Shown piece by piece: positions 51,428 through 61,403 of a DNA stretch of 64,000 nt; the first letter of the stretch is position 1, and each line of letters starts with the position of its first letter. The notes under the pieces were generated by a model. The model saw only the letters and a list, made by a program, of their open reading frames with translations. It ran no database searches and was not told where the DNA came from. Source of the DNA: Rariloculus sp965263005 (GTDB lineage: Bacteria; Pseudomonadota; Gammaproteobacteria; Steroidobacterales; Rariloculaceae); assembly GCF_965263005.1 (NCBI RefSeq), contig NZ_OZ253579.1, positions 1,364,001-1,428,000 of the forward strand. Reading direction: 5' to 3'. Made by a program: the position numbers and the translations under genes.

Positions 51428-53581
51428 ATGGTATACAACGAAACTGCGTTTTTCGGACGCCACGTGCCGCTAGTACTCGCCGCGGCGGCATCCTTGCTCT
51501 TGTCGGCAAGCAGCCCCGTGTGGGCGCAAGTCCCATCGTCCGCAACGCAGCAGGCCGAGGAAGGCTTGAGGCTCTACCAGGCCAACTGTGCCGGCTGCCA
51601 TCTCAGCGATCTCGGCGGATCGAACGAGGCTCGCGCGCTTGCGGGCACCGACTTCATGCGCACCTGGGGCGAGCGTACGCCGCAGCAACTCATTGCCTAC
51701 ATGCAAGCGACCATGCCGCCGCCGCCGTCCTTGCCCGGCAGTCTCCCCGAGCAGACTTACGTAGACATCACGGCTTTCATGCTATGGGCAAACGGCGCGC
51801 CGGCCGGCGGCGACGTCTTGACCGCCGCGGCGACGTTCGAGATCGGCAGCAGCGCAACGGGCCGTACTCCGGACTCGGTTCGCGAGCGAATTATCGCGGT
51901 AGCGCTCGAGAGCGCCATGGTGCTGGGCGAGCAGACTGTGACCGGAGAAATCGAGGGTTTCATTCCTGTCGACGAAACCATGCTCGCGCAACCCGCGGCC
52001 GACGACTGGCTCATGATCCGCGGCAACTACCAGGCCTGGAACTACAGCACGCTCGACGAGATCACGACCGGCAACGTCGGCGAACTGCGCTTGCAGTGGA
52101 TCTGGTCGATGACCGAGGGCGGCTGGAACGAGCCGGCCCCGATCGTGCACGACGGCGTCATGTATCTGAATAACATGGGCAATATCGTGCAGGCGCTCGA
52201 TGCGGCGAGCGGCGAGCTGATCTGGGAAACGCAGCTCGAATACGGCGAAGCTCGAGATCGCGCCATGCGCGGCCTCGCGATCTATGACGACAAGCTGTTC
52301 GTCTCGACGACCGATGCCAGGCTCAACGCACTCGATGCGCGCAACGGCAGCGTCGTTTGGCAGCGTGTGATCGGCGATCGCGGCGAAGGCATATTCACGA
52401 ATTCGAGCGGTCCCATCGTCATCGGGGGCCGCGTCCTGACGGGAATGAACGGCTGCGACCGCTATCGCGACGAGAAGTGCTTCATCAGCGCTTACGATGC
52501 CGACGACGGCCGCGAGCTGTGGCGCTTTTACACGATCGCGCGTGATCTTGAGCCCGGTGGCGATACCTGGGGAGACTTGCCCGACTTGTTTCGCGCGGGC
52601 GGCGACGCATGGATTACGGGCAGCTACGATCCCGATCTCGATCTCACCTACTGGGGCATCGCGCAGGCGAAACCCTGGGTGCCCGCAAGCCGCGGCAACA
52701 GCGCCGAGGACGCGGCTCTGTACACGAGCACGACAGTGGCGCTCGATCCGCGCACGGGTGAGCTGCGCTGGTTCTACCCCCATGCGCCCGGAGAAGCGCT
52801 CGATCTCGACGAGGTCTTCGAGCGCGTCCTGATCGATCGCGGCGGCCGGCGCAGCGTATTCACGATCGGCAAGCCCGGCATTCTCTGGCAGCTCGACCGC
52901 GAAACCGGCGCGTTCGTCAACCATCGCGAAACGGTGCTTCAAAACGTATTCGACCGCATCGATCCGGAGACCGGACGGCCCCGCTATCGGCGCGACATCA
53001 TCGAGAATCGTCCCGGCGAGTGGATGCAGGCTTGCCCGAGCACCGAGGGCGGACACAACTGGCAGGCGATGACCTATCACGAGCCGACCGCTCGCTTGAT
53101 CATTCCGCTGAGCCAGAGTTGTCTCGAGATCCTCGGTCTCGAGGTTGCGAAGGAAGCCGGTGGTGGCGGCACGGCGGCCGACCGGCGCTTTTACGAGATG
53201 CCGGGCAGCGACGGCAATATCGGCAAGCTTGCGGCCTACGATGCCGACAGTCTCGAGGAACTGTGGTCCATCGAGCAGCGCGCGCCGTTTCTGACAGCAG
53301 TCTTGTCGACGGCCGGGAACGTCGCTTTCGTTGGAGACCTCGACCGCAAATTCAGAGCCGTCGATGTGCAAAACGGCGAGGTGCTCTGGGAAACGCGGCT
53401 CAGCACCTCGGTGCAGGGCTTCCCGATCACCTACCGTGTCGACGGCAAACAGTACGTCGCGATCAGCACGGGACTGGGCGGCGGCAGCCCGCGCAACGTG
53501 CCGGCTTTGCTGGCGCCGGAGATCCGGCACCCGCAAACCGGTAACGCGCTATACGTGTTCGCGTTACCGGACCGCGAGTGA
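51428..53581 (+). CDS. Quinohaemoprotein: cytochrome c domain fused to PQQ dehydrogenase
   Basis: 717 residues from ATG 51428, signal peptide ending PVWAQV. CAGCH (54-58) starts an N-terminal cytochrome c domain, the reverse of type II quinohaemoprotein alcohol dehydrogenases in which it is C-terminal. The rest is a PQQ propeller: WSMTEGGWNEPAPIVHDGVMYLNN, ALDAASGELIWETQL, ALDPRTGELRWFYPHAPGEALD and DVQNGEVLWETRLSTSVQG with repeated tryptophan-docking motifs. Probably oxidises an alcohol and passes electrons to its own haem. Adjacent genes are not partners; a hairpin follows. Confidence 0.88.
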   Translation: MVYNETAFFGRHVPLVLAAAASLLLSASSPVWAQVPSSATQQAEEGLRLYQANCAGCHLSDLGGSNEARALAGTDFMRTWGERTPQQLIAYMQATMPPPPSLPGSLPEQTYVDITAFMLWANGAPAGGDVLTAAATFEIGSSATGRTPDSVRERIIAVALESAMVLGEQTVTGEIEGFIPVDETMLAQPAADDWLMIRGNYQAWNYSTLDEITTGNVGELRLQWIWSMTEGGWNEPAPIVHDGVMYLNNMGNIVQALDAASGELIWETQLEYGEARDRAMRGLAIYDDKLFVSTTDARLNALDARNGSVVWQRVIGDRGEGIFTNSSGPIVIGGRVLTGMNGCDRYRDEKCFISAYDADDGRELWRFYTIARDLEPGGDTWGDLPDLFRAGGDAWITGSYDPDLDLTYWGIAQAKPWVPASRGNSAEDAALYTSTTVALDPRTGELRWFYPHAPGEALDLDEVFERVLIDRGGRRSVFTIGKPGILWQLDRETGAFVNHRETVLQNVFDRIDPETGRPRYRRDIIENRPGEWMQACPSTEGGHNWQAMTYHEPTARLIIPLSQSCLEILGLEVAKEAGGGGTAADRRFYEMPGSDGNIGKLAAYDADSLEELWSIEQRAPFLTAVLSTAGNVAFVGDLDRKFRAVDVQNGEVLWETRLSTSVQGFPITYRVDGKQYVAISTGLGGGSPRNVPALLAPEIRHPQTGNALYVFALPDRE

Positions 53582-53613
53582 GAGCTTCGGTGATCGTGCT
53601 TCCCGAGAGAACG

Positions 53614-53643
53614 GTTACCCCTTATTCCGCAAAGATGGGTAAC
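53614..53643 (+). terminator. Hairpin 33 bases after the PQQ dehydrogenase stop
   Basis: GTTACCC (53614-53620) pairs perfectly with GGGTAAC (53637-53643) around a 16-base loop. No T-run follows, so it may be a processing or weak terminator hairpin only. Confidence 0.3.
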
Positions 53644-53777
53644 GAGTTCTAGTCTGGAGGGTTGTTTGCCGGGCGGTCAGCCTGGCAGCCGTTTGCCGCT
53701 CGGGCAGCCACACGATAGCGGTGTCTGACGCATCCTGTTAGTTTGCTCGTAACCTGATTTGGCACAGCCCTTCCGCG

Positions 53778-55136
53778 ATGCTCTACCGTGCGCTTGTTCG
53801 ATTTCTAAGTCTGGTTGCCCGCACGTTTTACAAGCAAATCGACGTCGTGGGCCTGGAGAACGTCCCCGCGCGCGGCGCCGTGATTCTTGCGGGCAATCAC
53901 CCCAACGCGTTGATCGACGGGCTATTGCTGATCAGTCAGGCAGGCCGCACCCCCGTTCATTTTCTCGGAAACGCGAAACTCTGGAAAATTCCTGTGCTCG
54001 CCCGGCTGCTGGATACGCTCGGCGCCGTGCCCGTGCTGCGCCGCGAAGAACATGGCCCCGACGCGGATAACCGGGGCGCCTTCGAACGCGTCGACGACGT
54101 CCTGGCGTGCGGCGGCTGCGTGGCCATTTTTCCCGAGGGCATCAGCCACGCCGACAGCCGGCTCACGACGCTCAAGACGGGTGCCGCAAGAATGGCACTG
54201 AACGCCGCCGCGCGCCGCGGGAGCGACGTCACGATCGTTCCTTTCGGCCTGACCTACTTCAATCGTCATCGGTTTAGAAGTCAGGTCTTGCTGCACTTCG
54301 CAGCGCCGATGCCTATCGATGAACACCGTCTGGCGGCTTACGAGAACGATGAAGTGGGGACCGTACGACAGCTCACCGCAGAACTGCGCAAGCGGCTCTC
54401 CCGGGTCACGCTGAATGCGCCGGACTGGGAGACCCTACGTTTCATTCACGCCGCGCGGCGTTTGTACAAACCGATTTCGTCGAAACTCAAGCCCGAAATC
54501 CATGTCGAGCTCAGCCGCCGCTTCGTGGATCGCTATACCCGGTTCGCCGGCGAGCCGGACATTCAGCGGCTGCGTCGCGAGATCGAGGCTTACCAGGCGC
54601 AGTTGGATCTCCTGGGATTGAAGGACTACCAGCTCGGTCACCGTGTCAGTGCCGGCATAGCCATGAAGAGGATCGTTTGGCGCACGGCCCTGGTCGTTTT
54701 GCTGTTACCGCTCGCACTGCCGGGGGCGATCATCGCACTGCCGGCCGCCTGGCTCGGCGCAACGGCCGGTACATGGTTCAGCTACGACGTCGACGACATC
54801 GCCACCTTGAAAGTCACGACGGCGGTTCCGGTGCTCCTTACAACCTATGCGCTCTTCACCGTCGCTGCCGGGGTCGGTTTCGGGTGGGGCTGGGCGATGC
54901 TGGCGATACTTTTGCTCCCGGCCAGTTTCTTCGCCACACTATTTGTCCTTGAAAAACAGGCTCAACTACTCGCCTCGATACGGAGCGTATTTCGCCTCGC
55001 CCGATTGAGCGGTGACATCGAAGCGCTCGATGCCGAGAGGAAAAAACTGGTGACCGCAGTACGAACGGCCGTCGACCGCTACGCGGACCCTGCCATTCGG
55101 CGGATCTTCGACGCCCCGGACTTCGATTCTCAGTAG
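53778..55136 (+). CDS. Lysophospholipid acyltransferase-like membrane protein
   Basis: 452 residues. VILAGNHPNALIDGLL is the HX4-5D acyl-acceptor motif, HFLGNAKLWKIPVLARLLDTLGAVPV and FPEGISHADSRLTTLKTGAARMAL (motif III) complete the PlsC/GPAT fold in the first 200 residues. A C-terminal pair of membrane helices (TALVVLLLPLALPGAIIALPAAW and TTYALFTVAAGVGFGWGWAMLAILLLPASF) and an amphipathic tail are additional. Likely makes phospholipid or glycolipid in the inner membrane. Single gene. Confidence 0.88.
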   Translation: MLYRALVRFLSLVARTFYKQIDVVGLENVPARGAVILAGNHPNALIDGLLLISQAGRTPVHFLGNAKLWKIPVLARLLDTLGAVPVLRREEHGPDADNRGAFERVDDVLACGGCVAIFPEGISHADSRLTTLKTGAARMALNAAARRGSDVTIVPFGLTYFNRHRFRSQVLLHFAAPMPIDEHRLAAYENDEVGTVRQLTAELRKRLSRVTLNAPDWETLRFIHAARRLYKPISSKLKPEIHVELSRRFVDRYTRFAGEPDIQRLRREIEAYQAQLDLLGLKDYQLGHRVSAGIAMKRIVWRTALVVLLLPLALPGAIIALPAAWLGATAGTWFSYDVDDIATLKVTTAVPVLLTTYALFTVAAGVGFGWGWAMLAILLLPASFFATLFVLEKQAQLLASIRSVFRLARLSGDIEALDAERKKLVTAVRTAVDRYADPAIRRIFDAPDFDSQ

Positions 55137-55258
55137 GGCGTGCCGAGTCGAGTCCGGCATCGGGCGTCCGAGATTGCGCCTGCACGGTCGCCGGTTCGGC
55201 TGACGCGTATAATTCAGGGCGACCGGCGGTCTCGCCACGCAATATCAAGAAGTCGTTG

Positions 55259-57472
55259 ATGATCGGCACGCCCAATCGCGTCACGTCCACAACCCTGGCA
55301 CTGGCTCTATGCACGTGGCCGCTCCTCGGATTGGCACAGCAACCACCCTTGGGTGGATCGACAAAGATCCTGGAAGCGGTACGCACCGATCAGCCCATCG
55401 CCATCGACGGACAGCTCGACGAGGCGGCCTGGTCGAGCGCGGCCACGATAGAGGACATTCACCAGATCATCCCGGTGGAGTACGCGCAGCCCAGCCAGCA
55501 GACGCGTTTTCTCGTTCTGTATGACGACGAAGCGCTATATCTGGCCGCCAAAATGGATGACGACCAACCGGAGCTGATGACTGCCAAAGTGCTACGCCAG
55601 GGCGGCAACAACTCGTGGCTCGACGATCAGTTCAACATTTTTCTCGATCCGTTCAACGACAAGCGCAACGGTTACCGGTTCCAGGTCAATCCCCACGGTG
55701 TTCGACAAGAAGGGCTTTTTCAGGGCGCGAATCAGGTGCAGTGGCAGTGGAACGGGATCTGGCAGGCGGCTACCTCACAGGACAACGAAGGCTGGATCGC
55801 CGAGACCCGGATTCCCTTCAAGACCATCTCGTTCAATCCGGCGACCGATACCTGGGGTCTCAATCTCAATCGCAGAGTCGCACGCAACAATGAAGAGATG
55901 GGCTGGGTCTCGCGAAACAGAACGCAGAGTCCGGCGATCTCCGGTGAGCTTACGGGGATCGTGAACCTCGAGCAGGGCATGGGTCTCGATATCGTGCCGG
56001 CGATTACTGCGAGCAAGTTACGCAGGTTTTCACCGAGAAACGACGACTCGAACGCGGAACCCTCATTGGACGTGTTTTACAAGATCACGCCCTCGTTGAA
56101 CGCGTCGCTCACGCTCAACACGGACTTTTCCGCTACGGAAGTGGACGATCGTCAGGTCAATTTGACGCGGTTCGGACTTTTTTTTCCCGAGCAGCGCGAC
56201 TTCTTTCTCCAGGATGCAGACATCTTCGAGTTTGGGGGTATTGGTCAGCGGGAAATGGGCTCACCGTTCTCACGCCCGCTGGCCGAAAACGCCCGGCCGT
56301 TCTTCTCGCGCCGGATCGGCCTGAGCTCTACCGGGCAACCCGTGGGTCTCGACGTTGGAGGCAAAGTCAGCGGTCGGGTTGGCCGCTGGAACATCGGGAC
56401 GCTGGCGGTCCAGCAGGATCAATTCGAGAACGTGCAGTCCACGGATCTGTTCGTCGGGCGCGTGTCCGCCAACGTGCTTGCGGAGTCTGCGCTCGGTTTC
56501 ATCCTCACTGATGGCGACCCGCAATCGAACCTCGACAACAGTCTCGCGGGCGTCGATTTTCGTTACCAGAATACGAGGCTGCCCAATGGGCGCACCATGG
56601 AGTCCGCGCTCTGGTATCAGCAGACGGATACCGACGGATTGACCGGCGACGATAGCGCCTGGGGCGCGCAGCTCTGGATGCCGAATACAGCCGGGTTACG
56701 GGGTGGCTTGGGGATCAAGGAGGTCCAGGCCAATTTCAATCCCGCGCTTGGCTTCATCAATCGCAGCGACATCCGGGATCTTAGCGGCGAGCTTGCCTAT
56801 ACGCACCGGCCCTCCGGGCGGAAATTGCGATCTCTTTATAGCGGGGTGACGCTGCAGCGTGTCGAGACATTGACGGGCGGACTACAAAGCGAGGCTGCGC
56901 AGCTACTTGTAAAGCTCGAAAACCAGACCAGCGATACGTTGAGCCTGACGTACCAGAACGAGAAGGAGGGCGTCACCGTGCCGTTCGAGATCTCCGACGG
57001 TATCGTGATTCCAACGGGCAACTACTCATTCGATCAAGTGCAAGCGGGTGTGAGTACAGGTCCGCACCGACGGTTCGTGACGAGCGTAAGCTTAGCGACT
57101 GGTGATTTCTACGATGGCTCGCGCGACAACATCAGCGCATCGGTCGAGTGGATACCGGTCCCGCGTTTCAGAGCATCGGTCAGCTATAACTACAACGACG
57201 TTGAACTGCCCCATGGAGACTTCGTTCTACGTCTCGTGCGTGCAGGGCTCGACGTTGTTTTCTCGGCCAAGCTCTCGTGGGTGAATCTACTGCAGTACGA
57301 CAACAACTCCGAATCGGTCGGCATCAACAGCCGTCTGCATTGGATTCCAGAGGCTGGGCGCGAATTGTTCCTTGTCATCAACCACAACCTCGAGGATTTC
57401 GACAGGGACAATGCCTTCCACTCGAACGTGGCAGATTTCTCCTTCCAGTACCGTCACACGTTTCGTTTCTAG
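55259..57472 (+). CDS. CBM9-like plus DUF5916 outer-membrane protein, second copy
   Basis: 737 residues from ATG 55259 (a TTG directly before it is in frame). Signal peptide ends GLAQQ. QPIAIDGQLDEAAWSS opens the CBM9-like domain and VNPHGVRQEGLFQG follows; LNLNRRVARNNEEMGWV, LNTDFSATEVDDRQVNLTRFGLFFPEQRDFFLQ and a terminal VADFSFQYRHTFRF form the DUF5916 barrel. Same architecture as the gene at 12563. Outer-membrane location; possibly glycan-binding or translocating. The stop at 57472 is followed by a decayed sulfatase end. Confidence 0.85.
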   Translation: MIGTPNRVTSTTLALALCTWPLLGLAQQPPLGGSTKILEAVRTDQPIAIDGQLDEAAWSSAATIEDIHQIIPVEYAQPSQQTRFLVLYDDEALYLAAKMDDDQPELMTAKVLRQGGNNSWLDDQFNIFLDPFNDKRNGYRFQVNPHGVRQEGLFQGANQVQWQWNGIWQAATSQDNEGWIAETRIPFKTISFNPATDTWGLNLNRRVARNNEEMGWVSRNRTQSPAISGELTGIVNLEQGMGLDIVPAITASKLRRFSPRNDDSNAEPSLDVFYKITPSLNASLTLNTDFSATEVDDRQVNLTRFGLFFPEQRDFFLQDADIFEFGGIGQREMGSPFSRPLAENARPFFSRRIGLSSTGQPVGLDVGGKVSGRVGRWNIGTLAVQQDQFENVQSTDLFVGRVSANVLAESALGFILTDGDPQSNLDNSLAGVDFRYQNTRLPNGRTMESALWYQQTDTDGLTGDDSAWGAQLWMPNTAGLRGGLGIKEVQANFNPALGFINRSDIRDLSGELAYTHRPSGRKLRSLYSGVTLQRVETLTGGLQSEAAQLLVKLENQTSDTLSLTYQNEKEGVTVPFEISDGIVIPTGNYSFDQVQAGVSTGPHRRFVTSVSLATGDFYDGSRDNISASVEWIPVPRFRASVSYNYNDVELPHGDFVLRLVRAGLDVVFSAKLSWVNLLQYDNNSESVGINSRLHWIPEAGRELFLVINHNLEDFDRDNAFHSNVADFSFQYRHTFRF

Positions 57473-57496
57473 TTGAACCGAGCCGTCGATGTTCGT

Positions 57497-57592
57497 CATC
57501 TCGGCATCTCGGCATATGGACGGTCCGCAACGCCGATCTCATCCCAGCGCAGGTTGTCCACTACGATGACGATGATATCGGGAGGAGAAGCG
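57497..57592 (-). pseudogene. Sulfatase N-terminal scrap
   Basis: The minus strand reads PPDIIVIVVDNLRWDEIGVAD, cut by stops on both sides. RPNIL-V-DDLRWDDLG is how many exported sulfatases begin, with D of the metal site in VVDN. Only about 25 residues survive. The remaining bases up to the next gene at 57776 show nothing. Confidence 0.4.
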
Positions 57593-57775
57593 CCCTCGGA
57601 CTACTAATCCTGAGCGCCGCGCGTTGCGCAGAAGACTGTGACACCCGTTGCAACGATCAACCGGAGGTTGTCGATGTCGCCTGGTGGTAAATGCCTGAGG
57701 CGGGAACGCTTGCGACCAGTTTCGGCCGCCGCCGGGGTCTAACGACGGCGAAAGGCAATTACGGGAGTTGCGTCG

Positions 57776-58432
57776 ATGAAGCCATTGCATGTCCGTTTCT
57801 TGAGTCTGTGTTTTGCAGCGATGCTCGCGATGAGCGGTCATTGCGCGTTCGCTCAAGAGGGCCGGTTCGAGGTCGGTGGACAGGGACTCGTTCTACTGAG
57901 CCAGGGAGAACCGTCGAACGACATGGTCGGTGGCGGCGTCGTCTTCGGTTGGCGCTGGAAGGACCAGTGGCACTTCGGTGGCGCGATTGACGACATGACA
58001 TTCGACTACGAGAGACCGCAGCGCGAGCTCGGCATCGTTCAAGATCCGGCACAGAAGGTGATCGACGGCAGCAACAGCTTCACGCGCTTGTCGGGGTGGG
58101 TCGAGCGGAGATACGACGACAGCGGGAACTGGCACTGGTTCTGGGGCGCGGGTCTCGGATACGCTTCGATCACCGCCGAGCCGTTCGTGTCGGGGCCGAC
58201 CAACTCCGGCGGGACGTTCAACATCACGACCGATGCAAGCGACGAACTCCATCTCATGACGCGAGCGGGCCTGCGGCGCGCCCTGGGAGACAATTGGACA
58301 CTCACGGGCACGTTTCATCTCGAGCACCACTTTACCGATTACATTATCCGCGACACGGTTTCCGGAGCCGTTGCGAAGATCGAATCGCACACGCCGGTCG
58401 GACTGAGCTTGACGTTCGGTTATCGGTTCTAA
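57776..58432 (+). CDS. Small outer-membrane beta-barrel protein
   Basis: 218 residues, signal peptide ending CAFAQEG. Alternating aromatic/polar strands (FEVGGQGLVLLSQ, WHFGGAIDDMTFDYE, WHWFWGAGLGYASITAE, WTLTGTFHLEHHF) and a C-terminal LTFGYRF with final phenylalanine indicate an 8-stranded OmpW/OmpA-type barrel recognised by BAM. Function unknown. Next to the broken TonB receptor locus but on the opposite strand. Confidence 0.75.
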   Translation: MKPLHVRFLSLCFAAMLAMSGHCAFAQEGRFEVGGQGLVLLSQGEPSNDMVGGGVVFGWRWKDQWHFGGAIDDMTFDYERPQRELGIVQDPAQKVIDGSNSFTRLSGWVERRYDDSGNWHWFWGAGLGYASITAEPFVSGPTNSGGTFNITTDASDELHLMTRAGLRRALGDNWTLTGTFHLEHHFTDYIIRDTVSGAVAKIESHTPVGLSLTFGYRF

Positions 58433-58492
58433 CAGATCCGCTTGCGAGAACCAGGGAAGGTCCGATCTATTTCTGTTTCGCTTGCGCCGTCC

Positions 58493-59586
58493 CTAGAATT
58501 TCCACAGCACGCCGATGACCGTCACCCTCGGCAACCAGAAGCTGACAGATTGCTCGATGGAGGACGACCCACTACTGTCGAACTCAAGGTCGTAATCGAC
58601 GCAGCACGGGTTCTTCTCATCGAGCAGATTCGTAATCTCGACGAATACTTCGAGCGCACCGGGCCCGGCGTCGATGGATCTCGACGCGCGCACGTCGATG
58701 CGTTGGTAGTCGCCCAGCCGTTCCGTATTGCGCCGTCCGGGAACGACTCGATACGATGCTGCGCTGTCCGCCTGCGGCGCGTTCCCGAGCAGCAGCATCG
58801 TTGTCGGCCAGCCCGTGTGATAGCTCAGCGCGGGCGTCACTGTCCAGTCGTCGCGTTGCCAGGTCAGCCCGCCGCTCACCGTGTGGCGCTGATCCCAATT
58901 GCGCGGGACGTAGCGTCCCTGCACCGCATCCTCGACGAGCGATCGTGTATAGCTCGCCCACCAGTTCACAGCACCCGGGCTGTCGCTTGAGACGAGCAAT
59001 TCAATACCCCGCGCCGCTGCGTGTGCGGGGGCGATGCGAGTACGATCCGGTTGGAGTTCCGGCAGTAGGGTAAACGTCTCGAACAGGTTCTCATAGCGCG
59101 GACGCAGATCGGGCATGCGCTTTGTGTATGCCTCGATTCGAACATTCAGATCGTTCCTGAATCTGTGCTCGATGCTGACAATCGAATGATCGGCGAGCTG
59201 CGCGGGGAAGAAGCGCTCGACGCCATCCTCGACCTGCAGGTCGAGGATATCCTGCGACTGAAAGAAGCGGCCCCAACTGGCTCGGAGGTCCGTGCGAGCC
59301 CCGACGCGGAACAGCACGCTGAGCCGCGGGCTGAGCTGATCGTCACCCGCCGACACCGGTAGATAGGTCTGCTTGATCCCGACGACATCGAGTTCCCGAC
59401 GGTCTTTGACGCGCCCATCGATCTCATCCGGGTCGGTTATGAATCCAGACCGCATGTTGGAGAAGTGAGCGGACGATAGAACCGTGTCGCTCGATAGCGC
59501 CTCGCTCCACTGCTTGTCGAGCTTGACCCAGAACTGTTGATCGATTGTGTTGCTCTGCGCGCGCTCCTGAATCGTGCCCGGCCGGT
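58493..59586 (-). pseudogene. TonB-dependent receptor, C-terminal part, truncated at a REP-like repeat
   Basis: A protein-like frame runs from the edge of the repeat at 59587 down to the stop at 58493. It begins without a start codon (GTIQERAQSNTIDQQFWVKL, then LSSDTVLSSAHFSN) and ends LPRVTVIGVLWKF, a barrel C-terminus. An internal ATG at 59455 is not a real start because coding similarity continues upstream. Signal peptide, plug and about the first half of the barrel are missing. The locus order sigma-FecR-receptor is that of a Fec-type cell-surface signalling system. Confidence 0.75.
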
Positions 59587-59635
59587 CGCCTCGCCGGTCG
59601 CGGTGCGGCGCGGGACTCTCGCCACGGGCCGCTAG
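59587..59635. repeat. REP-like repeat, single arm
   Basis: Some 43 of 50 bases agree with the right half of the inverted repeat at 38208-38373, including CGGGACT-TCGCCACGGGC and the CTAG end. It separates the FecR gene from the truncated receptor, and the stop codon of FecR (59632-59634) lies inside its CTAG end. Confidence 0.7.
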
Positions 59636-60647
59636 CGGACATACACGGTGATGGCACCATCCATTATGTCGTAATCGAGATCCGCGGTCGCGAGAACCGC
59701 CCGCAACATTGGCAGCGGCTCAAGATCTATTGCACCGCGCAGCACGGTGTTTTGCGCGATCTGCTGAGCTTCCGAAGAGCCGTATGCCACGCGACGACCC
59801 GTCTCGCTCTCGACCATGCCAGGAATTCGCCGAGCGTGTGCCCGTCCATATCGTATGCCGGCGCGAGCTGCTCGGCCCATGCCCATTCTTCACCGTGAAG
59901 CGCGATCGATTCGCGACTCACGGTACCGCTGCCGGAAACGTTGACGCGCTGCCCCGTGGCCGCTTCGATCGGTTCGTTGCCGCCGTCGATTGCCACGGCG
60001 CCCTCGCGGACGCTGACCACTAATGTTTCGGGATCGAGTCGAGCGATGAACTGAGTGCCGACATCACGCAATGAGCCGAGCCTCGTGCGTACACGCAACT
60101 GTTCGACTTGATCGGCGGAATCCTCTGATGCGAAATAGAGCGCGCCTCGGACCAATTCGATTTCCGTGCTCGAGATCAATCTCACGCGGGTGTTGACGGT
60201 CATTCGAAGTGAGCCGCCTTCGGCTAGCCGAGCCGAGACTCGTCCGTTCATCGTCGTCACTATCTGTCCGCCGATCAGTTCCGTGTCCTGCTGCACGGCG
60301 CCGGACGCGGACTGACCCGCGCCGGCGCTGAGCTCGACAGCTCCGATCACGCGCTCGAGCCGTGCGACGACGACGGGCTCCTCGAACAGCAGGCCTGGAC
60401 GAAGCGCAACGAGCGCAGCGCCAACCGCCAGGAGGACCGACGCCGCCACAGCCATCCATGCCACGCGCGCAATCCGAATCCGCCGGCCGACGACAGCGCT
60501 CCATTCGGCATGCAACGATTCCCTGATCCGCCGTTCTTCGGATTCGGGCGGGTGTTGTCTCGGCATCGTGTGCCGAAACAGTCCTTCGAACCCATCGTTG
60601 CCGATCGCCGGTCCGCGCGCATCAACGTTGTCAGGCTCTTCGTTCAT
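59632..60647 (-). pseudogene. FecR-type anti-sigma factor with one-base frameshift
   Basis: From ATG 60647 the frame gives an N-terminal DUF4880-like helical part, a membrane segment (VAWMAVAASVLLAVGAALVAL), the FecR domain (GAVELSAGAGQSASGAVQQDTEL, RVRLISSTEIELVRGALYFAS) and GHTLGEFLAW, then runs out at 59727. In the next frame the C-terminal domain continues: ESETGRRVAYGSSEAQ, TVLRGAIDLEPLPMLRAVLATADLDYDI, ending 59632. Restoring one G at TGGTC (near 59814) would rejoin both. It starts ATGA-overlapped with the sigma gene. Confidence 0.75.
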
Positions 60648-60943
60648 GATTCTGCAGGTTCGTCCTCGACGCTCAGTGTCTGAGTAAGCGATTGATACAC
60701 GTCACGAAAGGCCAGTTTCGCGCGAGCGATCAGCGAGCGCGTTGCTGCCGTTCCGAGATCCAGACGTTCCGCGATCTCCCGAGCGCTGTAGCCATACACA
60801 TATTTCCATTCCAGTGCATCCCCGTAGTGCGGTGGCAACCGGTCGAGCGCCACTTGAATCATTCGAGTTGCCTCCAGGCGGCGAAACCTCGCTTCGGGAT
60901 CGTCGGACATCGGCGCCTCCAATGAATCGACGGCCGCCTGCAT
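60644..60943 (-). pseudogene. ECF sigma factor, region 4 only
   Basis: 99 residues from ATG 60943. IQVALDRLPPHYGDALEWKYVYGYSAREIAERL and TRSLIARAKLAFRDVYQSL form sigma region 4, which binds the -35 box. Region 2, required for core binding and -10 recognition, is absent; open sequence continues upstream (EAYARIRRTQ) for about 30 codons without a start. The gene therefore appears 5'-truncated. The stop overlaps the FecR start. Up to 61235 nothing else is seen. Confidence 0.6.
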
Positions 60944-61235
60944 CTCGGGAAAGTCTTCGGTGAAGTGAACGTGGATTCGCGGCGCCTGGAGATCGGATGA
61001 CGGCGTTGGCTGAGTACGTCGAATTCGTGCGTACGCTTCCCCGCAATTGAAAAAGTCTGAAGTTGGAGTTGTCCGGCAGGATAACCGTGCGAGGAGACGC
61101 CAGTGGTCTCGATTTTGTTAGTTGGGTTCCTGTAATTGGGAAGCTATAGACTCGAGTCTGTTCGGTGGAACCGGACACACCAGTTTCGGCCCGCAATCGC
61201 GACGGACGTCCTGCAGGGCCGCTGAGAATTCCCTG

Positions 61236-61403
61236 CTAACTAGGTAGCGCCACCACCTTGGCGTCGGTAGCCGTGAGATATGCCGCCCACGAATCCATGA
61301 GCCGACGGCGGTGTTCGGACAGATCGGTGCGGGTGTACGCGCCCTCGATCCCGCCCACGCTATGCGCAAGCACGGCCTCGATGGTCTTCCCAAGCCCGAT
61401 GTC
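61236..61403 (-). pseudogene. Tyrosine recombinase, C-terminal remnant
   Basis: IEAVLAHSVGGIEGAYTRTD and LSEHRRRLMDSWAAYLTATDAKV are the last box (HxxR-Y type: AH-VGG-EGAYTR with the catalytic tyrosine in AYTR) and tail of a P4-like integrase. It is joined in frame to a helicase start, so the two were fused by a deletion. The rest of the integrase is missing. Confidence 0.65.

Noticed and set aside
51782..53536. 584-codon frame antisense to the PQQ dehydrogenase
   Set aside because: Codon-shadow of a strongly supported gene; no recognisable domain.
59727..59886. FecR break read as programmed frameshift
   Set aside because: No slippery heptamer or downstream pseudoknot is evident, and sigma and receptor are also broken, so mutation is the simpler explanation.
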